Positions 10,501-19,811 of a DNA stretch of 64,000 bases are shown here, in pieces. The translations under genes and the position numbers were made by a program. This DNA comes from an uncultured Bacteroidota bacterium (GTDB lineage Bacteria; Bacteroidota; Bacteroidia; 2-12-FULL-35-15). The notes below the pieces were generated by a model, which was not told where the DNA came from, ran no database searches, and was given only the letters and a program-made list of their open reading frames with translations. The DNA lies in contig CAINDA010000061.1 in assembly GCA_903847205.1 (NCBI GenBank), forward strand, positions 1-64,000, given 5' to 3'. The first letter of the stretch is position 1, and every line of letters starts with the position of its first letter.

Positions 10501-13265
10501 ATTACGGACGTTATTTAATTACTGTTACTGACCCTATCGGCGGGCATCAGACAGGTAAAATAATTTACATCGACTGGCCTTATTGGAGCAGGGCAAACAG
10601 AAGCAGCAACGAAAATGCAAACATGCTCAACTTTGCCTGCAACAAAGAAAAATATACTTCGGGCGAAAATGTAAAACTGTCTTTCCCTTCGCCATCCAAT
10701 GGTATGGCGCTGGTGAGTATTGAAACAGGAACAAAAGTGGTGAAGAAATTCTGGATACCAACTAAAAAAGGCGAGACTGTTTATGAATTCCCGACAACGG
10801 CCGAAATGGCTCCCAATGCTTATGTTCACGTAACATTGATACAGCCTCATGCAAATACAAAAAATGACCTTCCTATCAGGATGTACGGCGTTGTTCCTAT
10901 TCTGGTGGATGAACCATTAACACATTTAGATCCGGAAATTAAAATGCCCGATGTTGTAAAACCAGAGTCCTTTACTTCAATAAAAGTAAAAGAAAAATCT
11001 GGAAGAAAAATGACCTACACGCTTGCTATGGTAGATGAAGGCCTGCTTGATCTTACCCGCTTTAAAACTCCTCAGCCCTGGAATACTTTTTATGCAAGAG
11101 AAGCATTGGGTGTAAAAACATGGGACATGTACGACCAGGTGATAGGTGCTTTCGCCGGGAAATTAGATAAGCTTTTAAGTCTTGGCGGAGACGGTTCAGG
11201 AGCTGAAGGCAAAGGTTTGAAGGCAAACAGGTTTAAACCGATGGTGAAATTTTTAGGCCCCTATACTCTTGAAGCAGGACAAGAGAAAACTCATACTATT
11301 CAAATCCCGAATTATGTAGGTTCGGTAAGGGTAATGGTGGTTGCTGAAAACAGCGGTGCTTACGGCTGTTCCGAAAAAGCTGTAGCTGTGAGGAAACCGC
11401 TGATGGTGCTTGCAACCCTGCCCCGCGTATTAGGTCCGGGAGAAGATGTGTATTTACCGGTTGATATTTTTGCGATGGAAAAGCATGTGAAGGATGTGAA
11501 GATTGACGTTGAAGTAAATGATTTTTTGACTATCAACGGCAGTCATCAGCAGAGCATGCACTTTTCTGAAATAGGAGATGAGGTGATTAATTTCAAATTA
11601 AATGTTGCACAAAAAGTGGGCATCGCAAAAGTGAAAATCACGGCCGTAAGCGGGAAAGAAAGATCTGTTCAGGAAATTGAACTGGATGTGCGCACGCCTA
11701 ATCCTAAAGTTGTTGACGGACAGGATTTAGTTTTAGAGCCCGGAAAAGAAATGGATGCAGCTATTAATTTCACTGGCGTTGCCGGTACAAACAAAGCAAC
11801 TGTTGAGTTGTCAAGCATCCCGTCAATGGGCTTGGAGAAACGTTTGGAGTATTTGATTGAATATCCTCACGGCTGCATTGAGCAGACAACCTCCTCGGTT
11901 TTCCCTCAGTTGTTTGTAAGCAATTTAACAGAGATTAAAGAAGCGCAGAAAAATAAAATATCTGATAATATCAAAGCTGGATTAAAACGCCTGCAGTTAT
12001 TCCAGACAGCAAACGGCGGATTCTCTTATTGGCCGGGAGAATCCGAAGACAGCGAATGGGGAAGCAATTATGCGGGTCACTTTTTTATTGAAGCAGAAAA
12101 GCAAGGTTACAGTCTGCCGGGAAACCTTAAATCAAGATGGCTGAAGTATCAGCAGCAGCAGGCAAAAAATTGGTATTCTAATAACGGAATTTATACGCAT
12201 CCCCATGGATCCACTACAAATGAAGAGATACAAGCCTACCGTTTATTTGTGCTCGCACTTTGCAATAACCCGGAATTAGGCGCAATGAACAGGATGCGTG
12301 AAGAGAAAAATCTTTCGGCGGAAGCAAAATGGAGACTGGCCGCAGCTTATAAACTGGTCGGTCAGAAAGAAGCAGCAATGCAGTTAATTGCAGGTTTATC
12401 AACTGTTGTAGCTCCTTACAAAGAATTATCTTATAGTTACGGTTCTGATACAAGGGATGAAGCAATGATACTTGAAACGCTTAGTCTGTTAGATGAAAAA
12501 ACAAAAGCAGGACAGCTTGCAAAAGAAGTTGCTAAAGGTTTAAGTTCAAATATTTGGATGAGCACCCAGGAAACTGCTTACAGCCTATTGGCAATGTGCG
12601 AATACACAGGCGTGAAGGAAAACAACCGTGAAATAAATTTTTCATATTCATTGAACGGGCTGGAAAACAAAGCACAGAACAGTAAAAAAACAATGGTGCA
12701 GCTGAAATACAACGACAAAGATTTTTCAAAAAAAGCGGGCATCTCCTTAAAGAATAACGGCAAATCAACATTGTTTGCAAAAGTGATTGTGGAAGGAATT
12801 CCTTTGATAGGGGATAAAACGGCATCTGCAAAGGATTTAAAGATGGAGGTGAAGTATAAAGATATGAAAGGAGAAGAAATAGAACCCGACAAATTACTTC
12901 AGGGAACTGATTTTACGGCTGAGGTAACCGTTACAAACCCCGGTACAAAGGGGTATTTGAAAGAGATGGCATTGAACCAGATATTTCCTAGCGGCTGGGA
13001 AATTCACAACTCCCGCATGGACGGCACCGGAAAAACAAATGCTGCGCGTTACCAGGATATCAGGGATGACAGGGTGTACAGCTATTATGAATTAGTTAAT
13101 GCATCCACTAAAACGTTTGTGATTCAGCTTAACGCAACTTACTTAGGCAAGTTTTATCTGCCTACTGTTTACAGCGAAGCTATGTATGACAATACCATCA
13201 ATGCCCGTGTTCCGGGGCGCTGGGTAGAGGTGGTGAAGGAGATACCTGCAGTGGCGAAAAAATAA
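7590..13265 (+). CDS. Alpha-2-macroglobulin family lipoprotein with thioester motif
   Basis: An 1891-residue lipoprotein; the lipobox LLSAC follows a hydrophobic signal. The series of macroglobulin domains includes FIYGERGVWRPGDSLYLNF, typical of the MG2 region, and AMVDEGLLDLTRFKTP before the bait/MG7 part. The thioester motif GCIEQ has Cys1429 and Gln1432, followed by an alpha/alpha thioester domain (YPHGCIEQTTSSVFPQL, NGGFSYWPGE). Bacterial homologues such as YfhM of Escherichia coli trap proteases in the periplasm by covalent linkage through the thioester and are thought to protect the cell envelope. An acidic insert lies at about 475-515. Its usual partner PBP1C is encoded at 20004, about 6.7 kb downstream, rather than adjacent. 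Confidence 0.92.
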   Translation: MKTKNKIQLLLSAAVLIFITLLSACYSSRPKMINPNPAFAKYISGYTSGMVSRKSSIRIELAHGLNENQAVKPAVNSVAPVANAAAARIAALPDSSLLKDAFSFEPKIKGHAIWISDRVIEFIPAEELPSNQFYDVAFNLKNVATVKNDLETFNFQMSTYPQNLFVSLDGLRSYDNDDIEWEKLTGKITTSDFVDTACIRKVLTVTQNGKPLQVQLSYAYNNEFYFFVDSVERKEQAGKLVVSWTGEPIKSISSGMQEISIPALGNFSVSNAQVIDDGDQYVDLTFSDPIQYNQNFKGIINIQGEDNLTYTAEVNHVKIFLKNRTVGDKLITVTTGIKNFKGYKMSLPYSDSLHFEEPHPLVRIKGNGCILPNSNGLIFPFEAIGLKSADVRVIKIFDNNVHQFLQTNNLDGEDGLTRVGKVVAKKKIALNYDKKMNLKQWNTFVIDLGKLIAPDPGAIYRVSIKFKKSYALCDCAGVADEDAGNNDEQFRLDEAEENNNEQAHAAVEKDWNENDWNRYSYFDGGYEHWNNYNDGYSPCSKEYYRGKGVSRNILASDLGLIYKLDDNKMSHAFVSNMITAKPLAGAIVEYYDYTKQVIASGVTDAEGMLDIQLKRKPFLMLAKSGKQRGYLKLLDGNVNSLSKFDVEGEVVQKGVKGFIYGERGVWRPGDSLYLNFIMEDKDKRLPPNHPVKFELKDPNGQVVYQTTKTKNVNGNYDFRTATAVEAPTGNYNATATVGNRIFTEDFKIETVKPNRLKIALNFDKDTTAKMAVKWLHGAIAKNLHAMVSVSVNQSKTSFPKYKAYEFDSPIRNYSSNTESVFDGNLDEKGEAELDTKLNTGQTAPGMLRATYISKVFEEGGDFSIDRYSVPYSPYKTYIGLHAPETKGYDNAFETDHAYKFDVVTIDDKGTLVNANKLQVKIYKMQWRWWYEKDQEDLAHYISRSGTIVLKDTTIKTNQGRGEFKFKVNYPDYGRYLITVTDPIGGHQTGKIIYIDWPYWSRANRSSNENANMLNFACNKEKYTSGENVKLSFPSPSNGMALVSIETGTKVVKKFWIPTKKGETVYEFPTTAEMAPNAYVHVTLIQPHANTKNDLPIRMYGVVPILVDEPLTHLDPEIKMPDVVKPESFTSIKVKEKSGRKMTYTLAMVDEGLLDLTRFKTPQPWNTFYAREALGVKTWDMYDQVIGAFAGKLDKLLSLGGDGSGAEGKGLKANRFKPMVKFLGPYTLEAGQEKTHTIQIPNYVGSVRVMVVAENSGAYGCSEKAVAVRKPLMVLATLPRVLGPGEDVYLPVDIFAMEKHVKDVKIDVEVNDFLTINGSHQQSMHFSEIGDEVINFKLNVAQKVGIAKVKITAVSGKERSVQEIELDVRTPNPKVVDGQDLVLEPGKEMDAAINFTGVAGTNKATVELSSIPSMGLEKRLEYLIEYPHGCIEQTTSSVFPQLFVSNLTEIKEAQKNKISDNIKAGLKRLQLFQTANGGFSYWPGESEDSEWGSNYAGHFFIEAEKQGYSLPGNLKSRWLKYQQQQAKNWYSNNGIYTHPHGSTTNEEIQAYRLFVLALCNNPELGAMNRMREEKNLSAEAKWRLAAAYKLVGQKEAAMQLIAGLSTVVAPYKELSYSYGSDTRDEAMILETLSLLDEKTKAGQLAKEVAKGLSSNIWMSTQETAYSLLAMCEYTGVKENNREINFSYSLNGLENKAQNSKKTMVQLKYNDKDFSKKAGISLKNNGKSTLFAKVIVEGIPLIGDKTASAKDLKMEVKYKDMKGEEIEPDKLLQGTDFTAEVTVTNPGTKGYLKEMALNQIFPSGWEIHNSRMDGTGKTNAARYQDIRDDRVYSYYELVNASTKTFVIQLNATYLGKFYLPTVYSEAMYDNTINARVPGRWVEVVKEIPAVAKK

Positions 13266-13274
13266 ATTTAATTT

Positions 13275-13305
13275 CCCCTGATAGGGCTTTAAGCTCTGTC
13301 AGGGG
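13275..13305 (+). terminator. Palindromic hairpin after the macroglobulin gene
   Basis: A near-perfect palindrome with arms CCCCTGATAG and CTGTCAGGGG extending inward through GGGCTTTAAGCT, then TTTATT. It starts 10 bases after the stop, so it may terminate transcription. It also resembles the REP-like hairpins at 54665-54756, which share a CTTTAA-type loop. Confidence 0.6.
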
Positions 13306-13379
13306 TTTATTACAATCATTTATTTTTACCTTTAACGGGTTTGTGCTCGTTAGAGGTTTTATTTTAATTTATATTTACC

Positions 13380-13410
13380 CCTTACAGGGGAAGAAACCCT
13401 GAAAGGGAAA
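13380..13410. repeat. Imperfect inverted repeat upstream of the DUF4431-like gene
   Basis: CCCTTACAGGG and CCCTGAAAGGG form an 11-base inverted repeat with one mismatch around a short loop. It lies 15-45 bases before ATG 13425, so it would be in the leader if transcription starts upstream. It may be another unit of the local palindromic repeat cluster. Confidence 0.4.
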
Positions 13411-13424
13411 ATCATATAAACATA

Positions 13425-13895
13425 ATGAAAGCACTAAAACAATTGGCAGCTATATTAATCAGCATTTATCTGCTTACAAGCTGTAACAGCGGATCAGGTA
13501 ATTCAACGCAGACGAATAATGCCGGTTCAATTAAAATCGATTCAGCCGCAAAAAAAGATTCGGCAAAAGAAAGTAAAGACCTCGTTGAATTAAAAGGTGA
13601 GGTTATAACAGAGCTTCATTACGGCCCTCCCGGATTTGGAGAGGATACTGTAAATGAAAAAGTTTATCCCTATATATTGCTTTTAGAAAATAAAATAGAA
13701 AACAAATGGGCTTCTGAAAGTGATGAAGAAAAATATGTTAACAAAATTCAGCTTGCATTTCCTGAGGAATTAAGTGCGAAAGTGAAAAAATTAAAAAACA
13801 AAAAAGTGATTGTTAAAGGGGAATTATATCATTGGGATAACGGAACACAATATACGCCGGTTCTTATCTGGCTAATAAAAATTGACGAGCAGTAA
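13425..13895 (+). CDS. Small lipoprotein, DUF4431-like
   Basis: A 156-residue lipoprotein; the signal sequence ends in the lipobox LLTSC, followed by a Ser/Asn/Lys-rich linker to about residue 55. The rest reads as a small beta-rich domain: LKGEVITELHYGPPGFG, YPYILLLENKI, KIQLAFPEE and KKVIVKGELYHWDNGTQYTPVLI. The last segment, a GELYH..NGxxYTPVL pattern, is the part I associate with DUF4431, an uncharacterised periplasmic domain related to OB folds. The assignment is from memory and no function is known. It is probably anchored in the outer membrane facing the periplasm. Confidence 0.6.
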   Translation: MKALKQLAAILISIYLLTSCNSGSGNSTQTNNAGSIKIDSAAKKDSAKESKDLVELKGEVITELHYGPPGFGEDTVNEKVYPYILLLENKIENKWASESDEEKYVNKIQLAFPEELSAKVKKLKNKKVIVKGELYHWDNGTQYTPVLIWLIKIDEQ

Positions 13896-14001
13896 GTGTA
13901 ATCTTACCGGAGTTTAGAAAGTTTATTTTATTTTCGGCTCTGTAAGTAAAAATTTTAATTCCACAGTTAAGCTTTAAAAAACCAATTCAGAAAAACGGAA
14001 T

Positions 14002-14622
14002 ATGGAAAATCCAAACTCCCGGCTAGAAGCCTTTTGCGACGGCGTATTTGCAATAGCACTTACCTTGTTGATTATAGAAATTAAAATCCCTCCTCTGGAA
14101 AGTGTTCACACTAAAAACGAATTATGGGCGGCGTTTGCAAAAGCGTGGCCTTCCTGGCTGGCATTTTTAGTCAGTTTTATTACTATATTAATTTCATGGG
14201 TAAATCATTCACATGCCTTAAAATTAATCGGTAAGTACTCCACTAAATTTACTTATTCGAACGGCTTATTGCTCCTGTCGATTATCATACTGCCTTTCCC
14301 TACGGCAGCTGTTGCCGAATATTTTCAAACTGATTTAGTGCAGCCAGCTGTTACATTGTATTGCGCTGTTTCTTTATTAAACAATGCCGGATGGCTGGTT
14401 CTGCAGCATGCAGCATTACATCCTAAACCATTATATAAATCAGGGATTGACAGCAATAAAATAAAAACAGCAGCTCATTACACCAGAATAGGATTTGTTT
14501 TATACGTTTTTGCTTTTGTCCTTTCGTTTTGGTTTCCGATAGCAGCTTTTTTGATTATTGGCTTTTCGTTTATCGCATGGCTGATACTGGGGATAATCCT
14601 AAAAGAGGAAGATGAAAATTAA
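14002..14622 (+). CDS. TMEM175-like (DUF1211) potassium channel
   Basis: A 206-residue protein with six hydrophobic helices. It begins RLEAFCDGVFAIALTLLIIEIKIP, a version of the RxxxFSDGVFAIAxTL signature of the first helix of TMEM175-family channels. Bacterial members form tetramers of six-helix subunits whose first helix lines the potassium pore. Here the usual Ser of FSDG is Cys. Length and layout fit the single-repeat bacterial form. No operon partner is evident; it is followed 57 bases later by the thioredoxin-fold gene. Confidence 0.85.
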   Translation: MENPNSRLEAFCDGVFAIALTLLIIEIKIPPLESVHTKNELWAAFAKAWPSWLAFLVSFITILISWVNHSHALKLIGKYSTKFTYSNGLLLLSIIILPFPTAAVAEYFQTDLVQPAVTLYCAVSLLNNAGWLVLQHAALHPKPLYKSGIDSNKIKTAAHYTRIGFVLYVFAFVLSFWFPIAAFLIIGFSFIAWLILGIILKEEDEN

Positions 14623-14679
14623 AAGCAGATTGAAATTTCTTGTATATTTAGATTGGTAATTAACCGAAAATTAAAATCA

Positions 14680-15963
14680 ATGAGCGCAAATAACTATCTT
14701 GTATGTATTATGTTTATGGCCTCTTACTGCACTGCGCAGACAAAAGAGATTTCTTCGTCATTTAAATCGGTTAAAACAAATGAGATAATTTTCGAAAAAT
14801 CGTCCTTCGAGGAGATTAAGGCAAAAGCCAAAAGGGAAAAAAAATTAGTATTTATTAATATTTATAATAAAGCCTGCATACCATGCAGGGAAATGGAAAA
14901 GAACGTATTTACAAATACCCGTGTGGCCGACTATTATAATCCTAGTTTTATTAACGCATCCTATGATTATGACGGTAAGGAAGGCCAGGAGATCTCGGAA
15001 ATTTATCAGGTGCAGTGTTTTCCAAATTATTTATTTATGAATGGAGACGGCAAAATTGTGTTTAGACGGGTTGGAGCGATGGGACCGGAAGATTTTGTGA
15101 AATTGGCGGAAACAGCTGCTGACCCGAAACAATGGCTATCATATTACGAAGAAGAGTATCCGAAAAAAAAATCTGATCCGGAGTTTTTATTAAAATACCT
15201 TCGGGTACTCGACAAAGCGAGCTGTATGAATCTTGTCAATTTTTTTCCAATCGAAAGCGAAATGGAACAGTTCAAAAAAAGAGACAGTTTATTAAAAGGA
15301 TATTTTGCTTTACAGACAGATGAAATGCTTATCAGTAATGCAAATTGGAATGTAATAAAAGAGTTTACCTATGATTACAAAAGCAGAGAGTTTTCTTATC
15401 TGCTGAAGAATGCAGCCGCCTATAAAAAATTATATACTGCAGATTCTGTTTCAATTAAAATTAAGGATGTACTTATAAATAGCAGAGGATTATTTTGCTT
15501 TAATAAGGGTTATACTGAGGCGAACGAAACGGCGTATATTAATGAAGTTAAAAAGCTAAACTCATTGGAAGCTGAACCAGCTGTTTTTTGGCTTACGCTG
15601 GATTGTTATAAAGGGAGTAAAAAATGGCAAAACTATATCGGATTAGTTGATGAGTCCGGGGATAAATATATCCTTTCTTCACAAGAAAAAGAAAGTGTAT
15701 CAAAAGTAATTTATGAAAATATACATGATAATGCCTCTTTACTAAAGGCAGAACAAATGATGAAAACTGCAGCTGAAAAGGATCCAAGCTGGCTGGTTTA
15801 TGAGACGTATGCAAATGTATTGTATGAAGAAAATAAAAAAAGTGAAGCCAAATCAATAGCACTGAAAGCCTTGGAAACAGCCAAACAAATTGGAGCTAAG
15901 CCTAAAAATTATGAAAGCGTTAATTATCTATTGGAGAAAATAGAAAAACTAAAAACGCCGTAA
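14680..15963 (+). CDS. Secreted thioredoxin-fold protein with CIPC motif
   Basis: A 427-residue protein with a signal peptide ending near YCTAQ. A thioredoxin-like domain at about 40-150 has KLVFINIYNKACIPCREMEK, where CIPC is the candidate redox pair, and the cis-Pro region VQCFPNYLFMNGDGKIV. The remaining 280 residues are mostly helical, with a TPR-like C-terminus (DPSWLVYETYANVLYEE). Such proteins act in the Bacteroidota periplasm as thiol reductases or isomerases, but the partner is unknown. ATG 14680 is preferred to an in-frame TTG at 14653, because the signal peptide follows it and TATATTTAG at 14643-14651 looks like a promoter. Confidence 0.75.
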   Translation: MSANNYLVCIMFMASYCTAQTKEISSSFKSVKTNEIIFEKSSFEEIKAKAKREKKLVFINIYNKACIPCREMEKNVFTNTRVADYYNPSFINASYDYDGKEGQEISEIYQVQCFPNYLFMNGDGKIVFRRVGAMGPEDFVKLAETAADPKQWLSYYEEEYPKKKSDPEFLLKYLRVLDKASCMNLVNFFPIESEMEQFKKRDSLLKGYFALQTDEMLISNANWNVIKEFTYDYKSREFSYLLKNAAAYKKLYTADSVSIKIKDVLINSRGLFCFNKGYTEANETAYINEVKKLNSLEAEPAVFWLTLDCYKGSKKWQNYIGLVDESGDKYILSSQEKESVSKVIYENIHDNASLLKAEQMMKTAAEKDPSWLVYETYANVLYEENKKSEAKSIALKALETAKQIGAKPKNYESVNYLLEKIEKLKTP

Positions 15964-15982
15964 AGCCTTGTGAACAATGAAT

Positions 15983-16726
15983 TTAAAGCTCCTCCAGCAT
16001 TTTCATTACTTCAGGACGCTTGCGTGTAGAAACAGGTATTGTGCTTCCGTCGTTCATCAGCAAATAACCGCCGTCAGTTTTTATAAACTCTTTAATGAAT
16101 TTTGTATTTAGTAAATGTGATTGATGAACGCGGTAAAAACCCTGGTCGTTCAGGAGATCTTCAAAATCTTTCAGCGTTTTCGTTACTAATAATTTTTTTC
16201 CTGTTGTAAAATAAAACTCAGTGTAGTTGACGCTGCTTTCACAGCGGATGATGTCGCATATATTTACAATATGTATTTTATCCTGTGTGTGCAAAGCAAT
16301 CCGTTCATGCGTTTTTCGATTGTTCTTCAGCGAATCATTGAGCAGTTTATATTTTTCATTTTCATTTAATTTCTGTTCTCTGAACTTTGTCAAAGCGCTT
16401 GTCAGTTCATCGGGGTCAACGGGTTTTAATAAATAATCTATGGCGGCATAACGGAAAGCTTTGATAGCATGTGCGTCCGATGCAGTAATAAAAATAATTT
16501 TAAAAGGAATATCTTTTAAAATATCAAGCAGGTCAAAACCGCTTCCGTCCTGCATTTGAATATCTAAGAACAAAATATCAGGCAGCACTGATTTTAATAA
16601 TTTCGCGCCTTCGATTACGCCGTTTGCTTCTCCTATAACGGTCACATCAGGGGCATACACCTGCAGGTCTTTTTTCAGAGTGATGCGCGCCTGTTCAATG
16701 TCGTCGATTATTATTGCTTTTATCAT
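15983..16726 (-). CDS. LytTR-family response regulator
   Basis: A 247-residue two-component regulator. The receiver domain has the acidic pair D8-D9, phosphoacceptor D55 (PDILFLDIQMQDGSG), the ITAS switch and LLKPVD lysine. A LytTR DNA-binding domain follows from about 145 (CDIIRCESSVNYTEFYFTTGKKLLV, FYRVHQSHLLNTKFI). LytTR domains bind pairs of about 9-bp direct repeats 12-13 bp apart. The gene lies 17 bases downstream of the propeller sensor kinase on the same strand, so the two form an operon and a cognate pair. It converges with the thioredoxin-fold gene. Confidence 0.93.
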   Translation of the reverse strand: MIKAIIIDDIEQARITLKKDLQVYAPDVTVIGEANGVIEGAKLLKSVLPDILFLDIQMQDGSGFDLLDILKDIPFKIIFITASDAHAIKAFRYAAIDYLLKPVDPDELTSALTKFREQKLNENEKYKLLNDSLKNNRKTHERIALHTQDKIHIVNICDIIRCESSVNYTEFYFTTGKKLLVTKTLKDFEDLLNDQGFYRVHQSHLLNTKFIKEFIKTDGGYLLMNDGSTIPVSTRKRPEVMKMLEEL

Positions 16727-16743
16727 TTGAGTATAATTATTTT

Positions 16744-19700
16744 TTATCCAATTGGTATTCTCACAATTACTTTAGTTCCAAGTGCATTCTGCTGTTCGTC
16801 ATATAAATCAATGATCTCCAGCGATTTTATATTTTTATTTTCCTGCAGCAGATCAAGTCGTTCCTGAGTTACAATCAATGCAGTGGAGGTATGATACGTT
16901 TCTTTACTGCTTTTATTGAGCTCATCAGCTTTTATTCTGCCGATGCCGTTATCCTTTACTGAACACTCTAGAACGTTGTTCTTCTCTGTAAAATCAACTT
17001 CAATCAATCCCCTTTTACCATCAATATATTTCAATCCGTGCTTGATTGCATTTTCAACAAAGGGCTGCAGCAGCATTGGAGGAATTTTTATATAATCTTT
17101 CTCGATAGCGGCATCAACATTAATTTTATAATCAAAGCGGTCGCCGTTACAGAATTTTTCTATCAGTAAATAATTTTCAAGAGTGTTCGCTTCTTCTTCC
17201 AAAGTGATTGCCGCATTTCGCGAGTTATCTAATATCTGCCTCATCAGGCGGGAGAACTTCGCGAGGTAATACCTCGCAGATTGCTCGTTATCCGTTCCTA
17301 TCTGAGATTGAATAGAATTCAATGCGTTGAAAATAAAATGAGGATTCATCTGCAGACGCAACGCTTTTTGTTCGAGTTCAACAACATCTTTTTCGAGTTG
17401 CAATTTCCGCTGTTCCTCAGCAGCCTTGGCTTTGAGGATGCTCTTCTGCTTGTTAAAAATAAAAAAGATACCGCCGGATGCAATAAGCAGCATTAACGTA
17501 ATAAACCACCAGCGCTGCCATATTGCCGGAGAAATATGGAATTGCAGCATAACAGGATTCTTGTTCCACACCCCATCTTCATTGCAGGCTTTAACCATAA
17601 AAGTGTATGCGCCTGCACCAAGATTCGAATATAAAATACTGTGATTATTGGATACTGGCGACCAGTCTTTATCGAATCCATCCAGCTTCCATTGATATTT
17701 CACAGCATCGGGATTGCTGAAATTAACAGCTGAAAAATCGAATGTTAAATGGTTTTGGTTATACGGTAATTCAAGATGTGAAATAGTATTCCAATCTCCT
17801 GCGAAGTTTTTATACTTTGTATCTGCAATGCTTTCGTAAAACAATTTTACATCGCCGATGCTTGTTACAGGCTCGTTTTCATTCTTCACTAAGTTTTCAG
17901 GATTGTATTTAGCCAGACCGTTGATGGTGCCGAACCACATGGTGCCGTCCGCATCTTTGAACACCGAATTCTGGCAGGTTTCAATTCCGGTAAAACCCTC
18001 ACCTTTGCTGTAATGCTTTATTTTAGAGGGTGTGCGGTCTTTATCAAGATATACATAATCCAAGCCCGTTTCGGTGCCTACAAATAAATTATTGTTTTTA
18101 TCCATACTCATCAGATAAATATTTGAGGAGGTTAAACCGCTGCTGTGGTTATAAGAGCTCACCTTTATATCCCCTTGGTAGAGCGGGAATGAGGCTATAC
18201 CGTATCCCGCAGTGCCTATCCATAAATAACCGCTTTCATCCTCCGTAATACAGCGGATGGTGTTGGAGGGCAGACCGTCTTTTTTACTGATGAATTTTTT
18301 TTGAACAGCATCAACTATTAAAAAACCTATGCCGTTATTTTCTGTGCCGTACCATAATCTTCCCTGCTTATCGCTGTGCAGGCAGGTTAAGCGGTTATGA
18401 AGGAGGCCTTCTTCTTCAGTGAAATGCTGCAGTTTTGTTTTTGATTTAGCACTACTGAGTTTATATAAACCATTGCCGGCTGTAGCAATCCATAAGCTGC
18501 CGGCTTTATCTTTTTCTATTGCACGGATATATTTTTTTGTTAACCCTGCGAAAGGCTTGAAATCAATGCCGTTGAAAACAAATACTCCCTGCCCGTCGGT
18601 GCCGATATAAATATTTCCTTCGTTATCTTCATTCACAGCTTTTACTTTTACATCCTCGAAACCATTGTCAGCAGTGTAGTTGTGAAATTTCAAGCTGTCG
18701 AACACACACACTCCTTTATCGGATGTGCCTATCCACAAACGCTGCCGGCTGTCCCTGAAAATGCTGTAGATAAAGCTTCCCGAAAGGCCGGAAGATTTGT
18801 CGTAATTGATAAACTGTTTCCCGAAATAATTGCAGACGCCTCCACCTGAAGTTCCAAACCAGTAACTGCCGCTTTTATCCTGGATGATGCACTGCACATG
18901 GTTGTTGCTCAACCCCTCATTTTCTGTTAAGCGGTTAAATGTTTTTGCAGCAGTATTATACTGCACCACCCCGTTTGAAAGAGTTGCCAGCCATACATTG
19001 TCATGATGATCAAAATAAATATCTAAAACCGTCTGCTTGTACAATTCCAAATGGAAATCTATTCTTGAAAATTTTCTGCTTTCGTATTTATAAACACCGT
19101 CGCCGTAAGTCCCGATCCACAAAGCACCTTTAGGATCTTCCTTGATAGAAGTAATTGAGTTGGTCATGAAGCCGGCAGCTTTGCCATATTTCGAGGAAGT
19201 GAACAAACCATTTTTCTCAGTAATTTTAAATAGACCTTCGCCGTTGCCGTACCAGATGCTTCCCGCTTTATCAACAAGAACAGCATTAATCACGGATCGG
19301 TTTTCTTTTAATAGGTCTGTTACATTGGTGAAAATATTATTGCTGTCGAGCATTAAAACGCCGATGTTTGTGGCCAGCCATTTTCTTCCTTTCAAATCAA
19401 AATCCAAATCCTGTATCCAGACTTGCGCAGAGTCATTTGCAGGCAGATAATTCTGAAATTTTATTCCGTTGTATTTCGAAAGCCCGTTATTAGTACCTAT
19501 CCAGAGGTTATGCTTCTGATCTTCTTTTATGCAGAATACATAGTTATTTATCAGTCCGTCGTTGACAGTAAACGTTTTAAAATTTACTCCGTCAAATCGG
19601 GAGATTCCTCCTCCGCGTGTTCCCATCCATAAATAACCACGGCTGTCCTGAAGCAGGCTGTACACCTGCGATTGAGCCACACCGTCTTTTACAGAATAGT

Positions 19701-19779
19701 TGTGGAAATTATACTGCTGTGAAAAACCGGCAGAAATAATCAGGAAAAAATAAAGAAATGCGAATTGTGTTTTTTTCAA
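16744..19779 (-). CDS. Sensor histidine kinase with two-component regulator propeller and LytS-type kinase domain
   Basis: A 1011-residue sensor. A signal peptide is followed by about a dozen Reg_prop beta-propeller repeats (recurring GxxWIGTxxxGLxxY, about 30-640), a Y_Y_Y domain (about 680-750) and a membrane helix at about 758-777. A coiled coil leads to a LytS-type His_kinase domain with NPHFIFNALNSI (His814) and an ATPase domain with LLQPFVENAIKHGL and DNGIG. There is no C-terminal receiver or HTH, so it is a classical kinase rather than a hybrid. It should sense a periplasmic ligand and phosphorylate the LytTR regulator encoded just downstream. In Bacteroidota, propeller sensors often detect polysaccharide fragments, but no polysaccharide locus is present here. 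Confidence 0.92.
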   Translation of the reverse strand: MKKTQFAFLYFFLIISAGFSQQYNFHNYSVKDGVAQSQVYSLLQDSRGYLWMGTRGGGISRFDGVNFKTFTVNDGLINNYVFCIKEDQKHNLWIGTNNGLSKYNGIKFQNYLPANDSAQVWIQDLDFDLKGRKWLATNIGVLMLDSNNIFTNVTDLLKENRSVINAVLVDKAGSIWYGNGEGLFKITEKNGLFTSSKYGKAAGFMTNSITSIKEDPKGALWIGTYGDGVYKYESRKFSRIDFHLELYKQTVLDIYFDHHDNVWLATLSNGVVQYNTAAKTFNRLTENEGLSNNHVQCIIQDKSGSYWFGTSGGGVCNYFGKQFINYDKSSGLSGSFIYSIFRDSRQRLWIGTSDKGVCVFDSLKFHNYTADNGFEDVKVKAVNEDNEGNIYIGTDGQGVFVFNGIDFKPFAGLTKKYIRAIEKDKAGSLWIATAGNGLYKLSSAKSKTKLQHFTEEEGLLHNRLTCLHSDKQGRLWYGTENNGIGFLIVDAVQKKFISKKDGLPSNTIRCITEDESGYLWIGTAGYGIASFPLYQGDIKVSSYNHSSGLTSSNIYLMSMDKNNNLFVGTETGLDYVYLDKDRTPSKIKHYSKGEGFTGIETCQNSVFKDADGTMWFGTINGLAKYNPENLVKNENEPVTSIGDVKLFYESIADTKYKNFAGDWNTISHLELPYNQNHLTFDFSAVNFSNPDAVKYQWKLDGFDKDWSPVSNNHSILYSNLGAGAYTFMVKACNEDGVWNKNPVMLQFHISPAIWQRWWFITLMLLIASGGIFFIFNKQKSILKAKAAEEQRKLQLEKDVVELEQKALRLQMNPHFIFNALNSIQSQIGTDNEQSARYYLAKFSRLMRQILDNSRNAAITLEEEANTLENYLLIEKFCNGDRFDYKINVDAAIEKDYIKIPPMLLQPFVENAIKHGLKYIDGKRGLIEVDFTEKNNVLECSVKDNGIGRIKADELNKSSKETYHTSTALIVTQERLDLLQENKNIKSLEIIDLYDEQQNALGTKVIVRIPIG

Positions 19780-19811
19780 TTTATATCTGGATATTCTTTA
19801 CTAGCAGTGAT

